Source: Fibrobacter sp. UWB15
GTDB lineage: Bacteria > Fibrobacterota > Fibrobacteria > Fibrobacterales > Fibrobacteraceae
DNA length: 64,000 nt
Assembly: GCF_900177705.1 (NCBI RefSeq)
Contig: NZ_FXBA01000005.1
Coordinates: 62,001-126,000 of the forward strand
Reading direction: 5' to 3'
A program made the translations under genes and the position numbers. Positions 42,825 to 51,533 of the stretch are shown here, one piece after another; the stretch's first letter is position 1, and every line of letters starts with the position of its first letter. The notes below the pieces were generated by a model that ran no database searches, was not told the DNA's origin, and saw only the letters and a program-made list of their open reading frames with translations.

Positions 42825-44042
42825 ATGTACACTGTATTGGAAAAAGGCGGCGTTTGCTCCCCGAAGGGCTTTACCGCGTCTGGAATTTGTGCAGGCATCA
42901 AGGCCAGCGGTAACGCTGACATGGCTCTTTTGAAGAGTGAAAAGGCTGCACGTTGCTTTGCCGTGTTTACAACGAACAAGGTGAAGGCTGCTCCGGTGCT
43001 TTACGACAAAGCCGCCCTTGAACATGCCCACTTTGCCTCTGCCGTTGTGGTGAACAGCGGTAACGCAAACGCCTGTACCGGCGAACAGGGCCTGCGCGAT
43101 GCAGAACGCATGGCTGTCCTTACCGAAGAAGCCTTGAAGCTTACTCCGAAGAGCGTGCTCGTTTGCAGCACCGGTGTGATTGGCCACCTGATGCCGATGG
43201 ACAAGATTGAAGCCGGTATTCCGAAGCTTGTGGAAAAGCTCCATGCCGACGCTTCCGAAGAATTTGGCCGCGCGATCCTCACGACTGACCTTGCTCTCAA
43301 GAGTCATGCCGTTGAAATCCAGACCGAAAAGGGTGTGGTGACGATAGGTGGCGCCTGCAAGGGCTCGGGCATGATTCACCCGAACATGGCCACGATGCTT
43401 GCCTTTATTACTACCGACCTTGCTTTGCCGATCGATTTCTTTGCTGAATTCCGCGCCGACATCGCCGACTCCTTCAATGCGATAACGGTTGATGGCGACA
43501 CAAGCACGAACGACACTTGCATTCTTTTGGCAAACGGCATGAGCGGCCTCAAGTACGAAGACTTGACGCTCAGCGAACAGGGTGAATTCCGCGCTGCACT
43601 CATGCTTGTGATGAAGGAACTGGCCAAGGATATCGTTCGCGACGGTGAAGGTGCAACCAAGCTGATTGAACTTTGCATCGAAAAGGCCGAAAGCCACGAA
43701 GAGGCTTTGCGCATGGCCCGCTTTATTGGTACGTCTAACTTGGCTAAGTGCGCTATGTTCGGCGAAGACCCGAACTGGGGCCGCATTTTGAGCAGCGCGG
43801 GTAGTAGCGGCTGCAACATGATCGCCGAACAGACGGACCTTTTCTTTGGCGACGTGCAGGTGCTTTCTAACGGCCGTCCGGTGCAGCTCGACGAAGAACA
43901 GACCAAGGCTCTGCGTGCGGTAGTCTGCCAGCGTGAATACAAAGTAACGCTCGTCCTTAACATTGGGCACGCAAGCGCAAGTGCGTTCACTTGCGACTTG
44001 AGCTACGACTACGTGAAGATCAACGCAGAATACACAACGTAA
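42825..44042 (+). CDS. argJ: Glutamate N-acetyltransferase / N-acetylglutamate synthase ArgJ
   Basis: Recycles the acetyl group in arginine synthesis, moving it from N-acetylornithine to glutamate. The self-cleaving Thr is in NMATMLAFITTD (~190), and GKGSGMI-like CKGSGMIHPNMA and DGDTSTNDT are conserved. The precursor splits into alpha and beta chains. The 405-aa length is normal. ATG 42825 has AGGAGA upstream and follows TATAAT. No other arg gene is adjacent. Confidence 0.96.
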   Translation: MYTVLEKGGVCSPKGFTASGICAGIKASGNADMALLKSEKAARCFAVFTTNKVKAAPVLYDKAALEHAHFASAVVVNSGNANACTGEQGLRDAERMAVLTEEALKLTPKSVLVCSTGVIGHLMPMDKIEAGIPKLVEKLHADASEEFGRAILTTDLALKSHAVEIQTEKGVVTIGGACKGSGMIHPNMATMLAFITTDLALPIDFFAEFRADIADSFNAITVDGDTSTNDTCILLANGMSGLKYEDLTLSEQGEFRAALMLVMKELAKDIVRDGEGATKLIELCIEKAESHEEALRMARFIGTSNLAKCAMFGEDPNWGRILSSAGSSGCNMIAEQTDLFFGDVQVLSNGRPVQLDEEQTKALRAVVCQREYKVTLVLNIGHASASAFTCDLSYDYVKINAEYTT

Positions 44043-44090
44043 TAAGACCGCTCGGCGTGTTTGGTTCCTTTTGTGAACGAAATTCCTGTG

Positions 44091-44117
44091 AAAATCCTGC
44101 TTTCGGGCGGGATTTTC
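44091..44117 (+). terminator. Terminator after argJ
   Basis: AAAATCC (44091-44097) pairs with GGATTTT (44110-44116), with a CTGC/GCGG inner part and a following T-rich stretch. Confidence 0.65.
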
Positions 44118-44148
44118 TTGTATTTTTACGGAAAACAAGAGGAAAAAC

Positions 44149-45324
44149 ATGGATAATTTCAACTTCTACAGCCCTACAGAATTCGTATTCGGTATGAACC
44201 GCGAAAATGAATGCGGTGAACTCGTTAAAAAGTATGGCGGCACCAAGGTGCTGATTCATTACGGTGGTGGCTCTGCCGTGCGTTCGGGACTTATTGACCG
44301 CGTGAAGGCAAGCCTCGATGCTGCTGGAATCCCGCATGTGGAACTCGGTGGCGTGAAGCCGAATCCGCACGATTCGCTCGTGTACAAGGGTATTGAAATT
44401 GTCCGCGAAAATGGGATTGATTTTATTTTGGCGGTGGGCGGCGGCTCTACGATTGATAGCTCCAAGGCCATTGCGATGGGTGTTCCCTACAAGGGCGATT
44501 TCTGGAATTTTTACGAGGGCAAGGCCTCGGCGACAGCGGCACTCCCGATTGGCGTGGTGCAGACGATTGCGGCGGCCGGTTCCGAGGGCAGCGGCGATTC
44601 CGTGATTACCAAGGAAGACGGTATGCTCAAGCGGGGGGCCAGCAGCGAACACATTCGTCCGAAATTCGCGGTGCAGAATCCGGCGCTCCTTTGCACGTTG
44701 CCTGCCTACCAGACGGCTTGCGGCATTACCGACATCATGGCCCACGTTTTTGAACGCTACTTCACGAATACGCTCGAAGTGGAAATCACCGACCGCCTGT
44801 GCGAAGCGGTGCTTTTAACGATGGTGAAGGAGGGGCCGCGCGCCATTGCCGACCCCGCCAACTACCAGGTGCGTGCGAACATCATGTGGGCGGGGACGGT
44901 AGCCCACAACGGTGTTGTGGGCTGCGGGCGCAGTCAGGACTGGAACAGCCACGCCATCGAACATGAACTTTCGGCGCTTTATGACTGCGCCCATGGCGCG
45001 GGCCTAGCAGTCATCATGCCTGCCTGGATGGAATACGTCGTCGACCACAACGTAATGCGTTTTGCGCAGATGGCGACGCGCGTGTTCGGCTGCGAGATGA
45101 ATTTCGAGAACCCGAAGGCCACAGCCCTCGAAGGCATCAAGGCTTTCCGCCGTTTCTTGCATTCCATCGGCATGCCGATTAACTTTGCAGAACTCGGCGC
45201 CAAAGAAGAAGACATCCCGAAGATGGTGGAAAAGCTGGGTCCGGGCGACGGCTGGGGATTTGTCCCGCTCAAGGCAAAGGACGTGACTGAGATTTACAAA
45301 ATCGCCGCCCACGCGACGCTATAA
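44149..45324 (+). CDS. Iron-containing alcohol dehydrogenase (butanol dehydrogenase type)
   Basis: A 391-aa group III Fe-ADH reducing an aldehyde with NAD(P)H. The nucleotide site is GGGSTIDSSKAIA (~100). Metal ligands are Asp and His in GITDIMAHVFERYF and the two His in HAIEHELSALYDCAHGAGLA. The pattern is closest to YqhD/BdhA-type enzymes. The exact substrate is unreadable. It sits alone between the argJ terminator and a repeat pair. Confidence 0.9.
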   Translation: MDNFNFYSPTEFVFGMNRENECGELVKKYGGTKVLIHYGGGSAVRSGLIDRVKASLDAAGIPHVELGGVKPNPHDSLVYKGIEIVRENGIDFILAVGGGSTIDSSKAIAMGVPYKGDFWNFYEGKASATAALPIGVVQTIAAAGSEGSGDSVITKEDGMLKRGASSEHIRPKFAVQNPALLCTLPAYQTACGITDIMAHVFERYFTNTLEVEITDRLCEAVLLTMVKEGPRAIADPANYQVRANIMWAGTVAHNGVVGCGRSQDWNSHAIEHELSALYDCAHGAGLAVIMPAWMEYVVDHNVMRFAQMATRVFGCEMNFENPKATALEGIKAFRRFLHSIGMPINFAELGAKEEDIPKMVEKLGPGDGWGFVPLKAKDVTEIYKIAAHATL

Positions 45325-45326
45325 AA

Positions 45327-45354
45327 GTAGACAGTAGGAAGTAGTCGGTAGACA
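45327..45354. repeat. Family A heptamers, left arm (locus 6)
   Basis: GTAGACA, GTAGGAA, GTAGTCG, GTAGACA starting 3 bp after the ADH stop. Confidence 0.9.
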
Positions 45355-45359
45355 GAAAC

Positions 45360-45388
45360 TTCCTACTTCCGACTTCTAACTTCCTACT
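45360..45388. repeat. Family A heptamers, right arm (locus 6)
   Basis: TTCCTAC, TTCCGAC, TTCTAAC, TTCCTAC, inverted against the left arm over a loop of about 5 nt and ending 5 bp before the next ATG. The two arms would form an imperfect ~28-bp hairpin. Confidence 0.9.
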
Positions 45389-45393
45389 AAACT

Positions 45394-46410
45394 ATGAACG
45401 CACTTTTTATCGGCGGTACGGGAACTATCAGCATGGCCATCACGCGCCTTGCAGCATCCCAGGGCTGGAAACTCTACCTGCTCAATCGCGGGAACCGCCC
45501 CGCAGAAGATATCCCCGCAGGGGTTGAAATCATCAACGCTGACATCTACGACGAAGCTGCTGTTGCCGAAAAAATCAAGGGGATGCAGTTCGACGTGGTC
45601 TGCGACTTTATCGTGTTCCACCCGAGTGCGCTTGAACGTGATTACCGCCTGTTCAAGGGAAATACCAAGCAGTTCATGTACATCAGTTCTGCGAGCGCCT
45701 ATCAGAAGCCGCTTTCGGATTACCGCATTACCGAGGGCACGCCTCTCGCGAATCCGTACTGGGAATATTCCCGCAACAAGATTGCGGGGGAGGAATTTCT
45801 AATGCGCAAGTACCGCGAGGAAGGTTTCCCGATTACGATTGTGCGCCCGAGCCATACCTACGATGAACGCCATATTCCGCTGGGCGTTCACGGCAAGAAC
45901 GGCAGCTGGCAGGTTGCAAAGCGCATGCTCGAAGGCAAGCCCGTGATTATTCACGGTGATGGCACGAGCCTCTGGACCATGACTTTCAATACCGACTTTG
46001 CCCGGGGCTTTGTGGGCCTGATGGGGAATGTTCACGCCATCGGCGAAACGTTCCAGATTACAAGCGACGAGACGCTTACCTGGAACCAGATTTACAAGGC
46101 GGTTGCCGATGCGCTCGGTGTCGAACTCAAGCCTTACTACGTGTCTTCGCAGTTCCTTGCAGATGTAAGCGATTATGACCTGCTCGGGAGCCTCATCGGC
46201 GACAAGGCGAACTCCGTGGTGTTCGACAATTCAAAACTCAAGCGCGCCGTGCCCACGTTCCGCACCGAAGTCCGCTTTGATGAGGGAATCCGCCGCACTA
46301 TCGCAAACGTGCTAGCGCATCCGGAATTCCAGAAAGAAGATCCCGAATTTGATGCTTGGTGCGATAAAGTGATTGCAACGCTGGAAGCTGCGAAAGCTGC
46401 TTTGAGGTGA
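45394..46410 (+). CDS. NAD-dependent epimerase/dehydratase (extended SDR)
   Basis: A 338-aa Rossmann enzyme with the nucleotide loop GGTGTIS at the N-terminus, the catalytic YSRNK (YxxxK) after SSASAY, and a substrate domain with HGDGTSLWTM. It probably acts on a nucleotide sugar or similar, but the substrate is not identifiable. A family A hairpin occupies its upstream region, and there is no clear Shine-Dalgarno. Confidence 0.85.
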   Translation: MNALFIGGTGTISMAITRLAASQGWKLYLLNRGNRPAEDIPAGVEIINADIYDEAAVAEKIKGMQFDVVCDFIVFHPSALERDYRLFKGNTKQFMYISSASAYQKPLSDYRITEGTPLANPYWEYSRNKIAGEEFLMRKYREEGFPITIVRPSHTYDERHIPLGVHGKNGSWQVAKRMLEGKPVIIHGDGTSLWTMTFNTDFARGFVGLMGNVHAIGETFQITSDETLTWNQIYKAVADALGVELKPYYVSSQFLADVSDYDLLGSLIGDKANSVVFDNSKLKRAVPTFRTEVRFDEGIRRTIANVLAHPEFQKEDPEFDAWCDKVIATLEAAKAALR

Positions 46411-46456
46411 TTTTTTTTGATTACATCAACAATTCTTTTTCTATTTTGAAAACGAC

Positions 46457-48025
46457 TTGTTTTATTTTTTAAGAAACATCATATTTGTCTTGGGAATTTT
46501 GCTCCTTGCTAGTTGTGCAGGGGAGAGTTCGTCTACACCCAAGCCCCGAAATGTTTTATTTAAGAGTGATTATTCCGATGGCTCGACGGAACTTGAAGTT
46601 CTTTATAGGAACGAAGCCCGCGTAAGCCTGAAATATTTTTATCCGTCGGGAAACATTCATACCGAAATTGATTCATTCGGGAATTATAGGCAGTATTTTG
46701 CGGATGGAAAATTGGCAATGGAGTTTGCCGAAAAAGACGGCAAAAAAATCGGTGACGAAAAAATATACTACTCTACGGGATCGCTCCGCTCGATTCTCAA
46801 GTATAAGGACGGTATCTGTTTTCTTCGTGAAGATTTTTACGAAAACGGGACGATGAGTAGTTCCTGTAAAATTTTGCGGGAGCCTAAGCGGCATGAAATT
46901 TGCCAGACCTTCTACAAGTCCGGAAACAGGCGAACGGTTACAACAGATGATGGTCATCGTACCTACTATTATGAAAGTGGGGCTCTTGAAAAAGAATCCG
47001 TTTATCGCGGCGATACGTTGGTCGAGGAACGCGAAAACTATCCGTCGGGCAACCCCAAACGAATTGCAAAATACAACAACCTGGTTCCGAAGGGTTGCCG
47101 TTACTGTGCTTTAGAAACGGAAGTGTCCTATTATGGCAACGGCAATATGATGGATTCCTGTTACGTCGAAAAGCCTCTCAGTTGGGACGGAAAAACGGAT
47201 AAGGGACTGTTTCGTGCTTGTAAGAAATTCTATGAAAATGGCAATGTTAAAAAGTCTCCCGTTTACGAAAATGGTAATTTGTTGGAATCGAAGGAATATT
47301 ATTCATCGGGTGAGTTGGAAAAATATGTGGCTTACGATGGTATAGGCCCCGAGGGAAAAAACACTGTAGAAATACGGTATCGAAAAGATGGAATGGTGAC
47401 GGATTCTTGTTTTATAAGTCTTGGCCGTATGGTCTGTAATTGCTACCGTAACGATGGCTCGCCGTCTATTCTTTATACGGAAAGAGACGGTGTGCAGCGT
47501 GTTCAGGAATTTTATGCCAATGGAAGTGTGGAATCGTCGAAATATTATAGTGCAGATGGTGAACTCGCCCGAGCCCATTACGATATAAAGGGAACGCTGA
47601 GAGATACTTGCTTTTCGCTTTACCATGAAAAAGACCGATTTGATGTATGCAGTTACTATGAAACTGACGGAACACCTCGTACGGTACAGATGGTGGTTGG
47701 AGATACCATCTTTGAAAAGAGGTTCAACAGGGCCCTGCTAATGTCGGAATGCGCCATCGTGTGGCGAGGCAAGGAATATGAATCCCGCCGTTGCAGGTCC
47801 TACTATAAAGATGGGATATTAAGGGATTCTTCTATTAGAATCCAGAAGCCGGATTCCATTTTTTTCCAGACTTATGGATGTGATAAAGAGGGAAAATTTA
47901 ATCGGTATGCGGAAAACCGCTATCGGAAAAATGGAAATGTAGAACAGAATGACGATAAGTATTGCAAAATTGTCAATGGCGAATTAGTCGATTGCAGAGA
48001 AGAGCATAGGAGGAGGGAAGAATGA
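46457..48025 (+). CDS. Lipoprotein with many MORN-type repeats (1)
   Basis: A 522-aa lipoprotein with signal FVLGILLLASC and the lipid Cys at about residue 20. The rest is about 16 repeats of the form (F/Y)Y-x-(N/S/D)-G-x-(L/V/M)-x..., e.g. KFYENGNVKKS and EYYSSGELEKY, the MORN_2 pattern of YwqK-like proteins. No ATG is suitably placed; TTG 46457 gives the signal sequence but has only a weak ribosome-binding site. Composition is more A/T-rich than its neighbours. Its stop overlaps the next, related gene (ATGA). Function unknown. Confidence 0.75.
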   Translation: MFYFLRNIIFVLGILLLASCAGESSSTPKPRNVLFKSDYSDGSTELEVLYRNEARVSLKYFYPSGNIHTEIDSFGNYRQYFADGKLAMEFAEKDGKKIGDEKIYYSTGSLRSILKYKDGICFLREDFYENGTMSSSCKILREPKRHEICQTFYKSGNRRTVTTDDGHRTYYYESGALEKESVYRGDTLVEERENYPSGNPKRIAKYNNLVPKGCRYCALETEVSYYGNGNMMDSCYVEKPLSWDGKTDKGLFRACKKFYENGNVKKSPVYENGNLLESKEYYSSGELEKYVAYDGIGPEGKNTVEIRYRKDGMVTDSCFISLGRMVCNCYRNDGSPSILYTERDGVQRVQEFYANGSVESSKYYSADGELARAHYDIKGTLRDTCFSLYHEKDRFDVCSYYETDGTPRTVQMVVGDTIFEKRFNRALLMSECAIVWRGKEYESRRCRSYYKDGILRDSSIRIQKPDSIFFQTYGCDKEGKFNRYAENRYRKNGNVEQNDDKYCKIVNGELVDCREEHRRREE

Positions 48026-48987
48026 AGTATGGAAACCTCTTGCTTGCTCTGGTGTTGTTTTCCTCGGCCTGTTTGTTTGGCGGCTGTTCTGGAAAAGTGA
48101 AGGATAAGCGGACTGTAGATCCCAACGATGTGCGCATTGTCTTGCGTAAAGGCGCAGATGGAGTTGTATGCAGAACAGTCCATATCCTGAAAGATCATGG
48201 CGGCGTCATGACGTGCCGCGATTCCAGCGGGACTCTTGTGCAGATGCGTGATTCCTATTATGCAGTCCCCTGGGGGCGAGACATCTTGTATTATCCGAAT
48301 GGGCAAATCAAGTCGGAGTCATTTTATGAATCGATGTCTGCGCAGCCTGCTTACCGAAAAGAGTTCTTTGAAAATGGTAGCTTGAAGTATTTTGAAGATT
48401 CGGTTGGCTCAAGAACCTATGACGAAAACGGTCGCCTGCTTGAAGCCGATACGGTGGCGGAAAATTGGCGGTATAACCGCCGCGTCATGCAAGATGGCTC
48501 CTTCTCGGTGGACAAGAGGTCGCTGGACGGGGATTCTTCTTATTGGGCAAGATATTCACCCAATGAAGTTTTGCTTTCCGAAGAGTTCCGTTCTTCTAAA
48601 GGATGGTGGCGCAAACGGTACGATTCGACGGGAGTTCTTTATTATTCAAAATCGGAAATCGAAAGTTTGAAGGTGGAAACCGATTATTACCCCGACGGAA
48701 AAATCTGGATGAATAAGGTTTTTGTAATCGGAGAATCGGCGTGGGGAAAGGGCCTTTTTGTGTTGAAGGAATTCAAGGAATATACCGAAAACGGGGTGGC
48801 GCTTCGCGAGTATGATTTGAATACGGCGGATACGAAATCTGAGCCGGTGTGTCATTTTCGCAATGCTGCTGGGGATACTCTCGCTTTCCCGGAACCGCGT
48901 GAAAAGGATCCCTACAGTTTGCGTGAAAGCCGCGGTTACAAGCCGTTATATGCTTTTGTTGATAGCGGCACTGTGCCTGGGCGGTAA
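48022..48987 (+). CDS. Lipoprotein with MORN-type repeats (2)
   Basis: A 321-aa lipoprotein with signal and lipobox FGGC (Cys ~22). Degenerate MORN-like repeats include ILYYPNGQIKSESFY, EFFENGSLKYF and TDYYPDGKIWMNK. It is clearly the paralogue or partner of the preceding gene, with AGGAGG upstream of ATG 48022 and a 4-bp overlap, so the two are made together. No function can be assigned. Confidence 0.75.
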   Translation: MKYGNLLLALVLFSSACLFGGCSGKVKDKRTVDPNDVRIVLRKGADGVVCRTVHILKDHGGVMTCRDSSGTLVQMRDSYYAVPWGRDILYYPNGQIKSESFYESMSAQPAYRKEFFENGSLKYFEDSVGSRTYDENGRLLEADTVAENWRYNRRVMQDGSFSVDKRSLDGDSSYWARYSPNEVLLSEEFRSSKGWWRKRYDSTGVLYYSKSEIESLKVETDYYPDGKIWMNKVFVIGESAWGKGLFVLKEFKEYTENGVALREYDLNTADTKSEPVCHFRNAAGDTLAFPEPREKDPYSLRESRGYKPLYAFVDSGTVPGR

Positions 48988-49008
48988 TCTACTGTCTTCT
49001 CGGCTACT

Positions 49009-51462
49009 TTATCGGCTCAGTTCCACCACATAATCGGCGGCGTTTACGAAGTCTTGCGCATGTTCGATGGCGATGACGGTGTGGCCCGCTTCGGTGAGGC
49101 CGCGGATTAAGTCAAGCAGATGCTGGATGTCCTTTTGATGGAGCCCGCGGGCGGGTTCGTCGAAAAGGAATAGCGTATTCGGTGCTTTTGCTCGGGCGAG
49201 CGCAATGGAAAGGCGGAGCCTGGCGCGTTCACCGCCGGAAAGGTGCGACGTGGTTTGCCCGAGTTTCAGGTAGTCGAGGCCCGTATCTACAAGGGGCTTG
49301 AGCTTGTCGGCGAAAGGCTTCATGTTAATGAACAATTTGTAGGCGTCGCCGACTTCTAGGTCATAGATGTCGGCGATGGAAAGCGACTTGAAGCGGACTT
49401 CGAGAATTTCGTCCTTGAATCGCCTGCCAAGGCACACGGGGCATTCGGATTCTTCGTAGCCCGCGGGGTCGAGGATGACGCCTTCGCCCTTGCAGTTTTC
49501 GCAGCGGCCCCCGGGGGCGTGCGTCGCGAACTTGCTGGCGGTGTAGCCGCGGACCTTGCTTTCGGGGAGTTTTGCGAATAGGTCGCGGAGAATCGTGTTC
49601 AAGTTGATGGCCGAGGCGACGGTACTGCGTCGGTTCCCGTGGAAGTCACCTGTCGAAAGGATCGATAGCGCCTGGATGCCGAGACTTTCGAATTCGCCCT
49701 TGGAGGCTCGTGGGGCGAGGTTCTTGAAGAAAATCGTAGACTTGCCGCTACCGCTCTGGCCTGTGATGACGCTGAACTTTTGAATCGGAAAATGCGCGGT
49801 GACCGGCTTCATATCGAACATCGCGAAGTTCTTGATATCGATGGCCGCGGCGTTTTTCTTTGGAACCTTCGGCTTTCTCTCGTCTCTCGTCCCTTCGACA
49901 GGCTCAGGGCGGGCTTTTCGTCTCTCGTCTAGGAACTTGATCCAATTCCCCGTGGGTGATGCCGGATTGCCAAGAACTTCTTTTGCGGTTCCTTGCAGCA
50001 GAATTTCGCCGCCCTTTTCGCCGGCGCCAGGTCCCATTTCAATAATCCAGTCGGCTTTCTTGATGAGGGCTGGGTTATGGTCAATAAGGACGAGCGTGTT
50101 TCCGCGGGACTGCACCTTCTTTAAAACTTTCCAAAGGGCTTCCACATCGCTCTGGTGGAGTCCGCTGGCGGGTTCGTCGAGGACAATCAGGAGGTTGTTC
50201 AGGTGTCCGGTGCTGAGGCTCGAAAGCCGAAGTCTCTGGACTTCGCCACCCGATAGGGTGGCGCCTGCACGCCCTGCCGTGAGGTAACCGATATCCAAAT
50301 CGACAATCGCCTGGATGCGGTCAATTAAAGTGCGGAATGCGGGCTGCTGCTTTGCCGTCAGTCGGTTGTCGAACAGGGCGTGCAGCCGGCTTTCGAGTTC
50401 CGCGAAGGGCGTGTTCAAGATGTCTTGCCACGTGGTACGGATTTTGCACGGCTCATCTTCACTTGAAATGCTTTCAATCGCCGCGTTCAGAAGATTCTGC
50501 TTGAGTCGAAGCCCCTTGCAATCAGGGCATTCTTCGCTGTTGTCGCCGTCTTCGATGATTCCGGTGCCGCCACATTTTTCGCAAACGCTCGTGCGGGAAT
50601 ACGGCGACAAATCTTCGGAGGCAAGCGGTCTAGAAAGTTGTGCCCCATGTTCCGGGCAGCGCGGCACCGTGCTGAAAAGTTTGCGGTTTCCGTTGATGTC
50701 TAGAATCAATTCGCCGTGCGTGAGCTTCAAGACTCCATCGACTGCTTCGGCAATGCGGGTGCGCGTGTTCTCGCGGACAATCACGCGGTCCACGACAATA
50801 AAGAATTCCTTCGGGACAATCTTCTTTTCGTTTTCAGTCAAGTCGGCAAGTGAATAGCTGACATCATCTGCCATGGCTCGCGTAAAACCTTGCGCCAGGA
50901 ACACTGCCGCCAGTTTATCAAGACTTGTTTTGCCTTTTGGCGCTCTTGTATCCTTCTTGTCTTCCCGGACTTGATCCGGGATCTCCTTTTCTATCCTCGC
51001 AAAAAACTGTAACTTACTCCCTTGTGGCAAACTCGCAATCTCGCGAATCATATCTTCGCGACTCATGCTTTCCATGGGCTTTCCGCAAACGGGGCAGGCA
51101 GGCTTTGCATACGCTGCAAACAGGGCGCGCAACGTGCTGTCGCATTCCGAGATGCTGAGCGCATAAGCCTTCGCAGGCGTTTCTCCGTGGCTCGGGCCTA
51201 CGGCTAGGCTTGCGGGCAAACCTTCGGCGCTATCTAATGGAATAATGCGCCGACCGCCTAGCAGTTCCGCTGCAAATGGCGAGAGTGTTTCCAGATAGCG
51301 ACGCTTGGATTCCCCGTGCAGGGTATCAAGTACAAGCGTCGACTTTCCGCAGCCCGAAGGTCCGCACACCACCGTAATCTTGCCCAGCGGGAACTGGGCA
51401 TCGATATTCTTCAAGTTGTGCAGCCTACAGCCGCGTATGGATATGAAACTTAAACCAGCCAC
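49009..51462 (-). CDS. Compact UvrA-family ABC ATPase with in-frame repeat insertions
   Basis: An 817-aa UvrA-like protein, shorter than excision-repair UvrA (~940 aa). Both ABC halves are complete: Walker A GPSGCGKST and GQSGSGKST, signatures LSGGEVQRLRL and LSGGERARLRL, Walker B VLDEPASGLH and LFDEPARGLH. Zn-finger Cys pairs occur (CPVC; CEKC...CPDC; CENC...CPVC), and a UvrB-binding-like region is retained (~115-235). The canonical DQSPIGR-like segment after the second Walker A is replaced. Two peptides, IPDQVRED (~160) and RPEPVEG (~518), come from palindromic repeats inserted in frame. It may be a UvrA2-type paralogue; whether it repairs DNA is unknown. Confidence 0.82.
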   Translation of the reverse strand: MAGLSFISIRGCRLHNLKNIDAQFPLGKITVVCGPSGCGKSTLVLDTLHGESKRRYLETLSPFAAELLGGRRIIPLDSAEGLPASLAVGPSHGETPAKAYALSISECDSTLRALFAAYAKPACPVCGKPMESMSREDMIREIASLPQGSKLQFFARIEKEIPDQVREDKKDTRAPKGKTSLDKLAAVFLAQGFTRAMADDVSYSLADLTENEKKIVPKEFFIVVDRVIVRENTRTRIAEAVDGVLKLTHGELILDINGNRKLFSTVPRCPEHGAQLSRPLASEDLSPYSRTSVCEKCGGTGIIEDGDNSEECPDCKGLRLKQNLLNAAIESISSEDEPCKIRTTWQDILNTPFAELESRLHALFDNRLTAKQQPAFRTLIDRIQAIVDLDIGYLTAGRAGATLSGGEVQRLRLSSLSTGHLNNLLIVLDEPASGLHQSDVEALWKVLKKVQSRGNTLVLIDHNPALIKKADWIIEMGPGAGEKGGEILLQGTAKEVLGNPASPTGNWIKFLDERRKARPEPVEGTRDERKPKVPKKNAAAIDIKNFAMFDMKPVTAHFPIQKFSVITGQSGSGKSTIFFKNLAPRASKGEFESLGIQALSILSTGDFHGNRRSTVASAINLNTILRDLFAKLPESKVRGYTASKFATHAPGGRCENCKGEGVILDPAGYEESECPVCLGRRFKDEILEVRFKSLSIADIYDLEVGDAYKLFINMKPFADKLKPLVDTGLDYLKLGQTTSHLSGGERARLRLSIALARAKAPNTLFLFDEPARGLHQKDIQHLLDLIRGLTEAGHTVIAIEHAQDFVNAADYVVELSR
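49881..49928 (-). repeat. PEPVEG-encoding repeat core with flanking 10-bp duplication
   Basis: The core CCTTCGACAGGCTCAGGG (49892-49909) lies inside the UvrA-like gene. CGTCTCTCGT occurs at 49881-49890 and again at 49919-49928, bracketing 28 bp like a target duplication. CTGAGC and TCGAAGG are shared with element copies 2 and 4. It falls in the linker between the two ABC halves. Confidence 0.75.
50958..50984. repeat. TGTCATYC...GRATCT element, copy 5, inside a coding region
   Basis: TGTCTTCC at the left and GGATCT at the right. TCCCGGA (50963-50969) pairs with TCCGGGA (50975-50981). Read on the minus strand it encodes EIPDQVREDK in frame within the UvrA-like gene. Confidence 0.85.
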
Positions 51463-51477
51463 TAGTTACCCAGTTGG

Positions 51478-51530
51478 TAATGTGCAATGTGGAATGGATG
51501 ACTTCACATCTCGCACTTCACATTTCACAT
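51478..51530. repeat. Heptameric repeat, family B inverted pair (locus 3)
   Basis: The left arm AATGTGCAATGTGGAATG faces CTTCACA, TCTCGCA, CTTCACA, TTTCACA. It fills the gap between the outer-membrane protein stop and the UvrA-like start. Confidence 0.8.
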
Positions 51531-51533
51531 CGT

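Noticed and set aside
46457-48987. A toxin-antitoxin module, suggested by the YwqK-like repeats
   Set aside because: Both proteins are exported lipoproteins with repeats and neither has a toxin-like domain.
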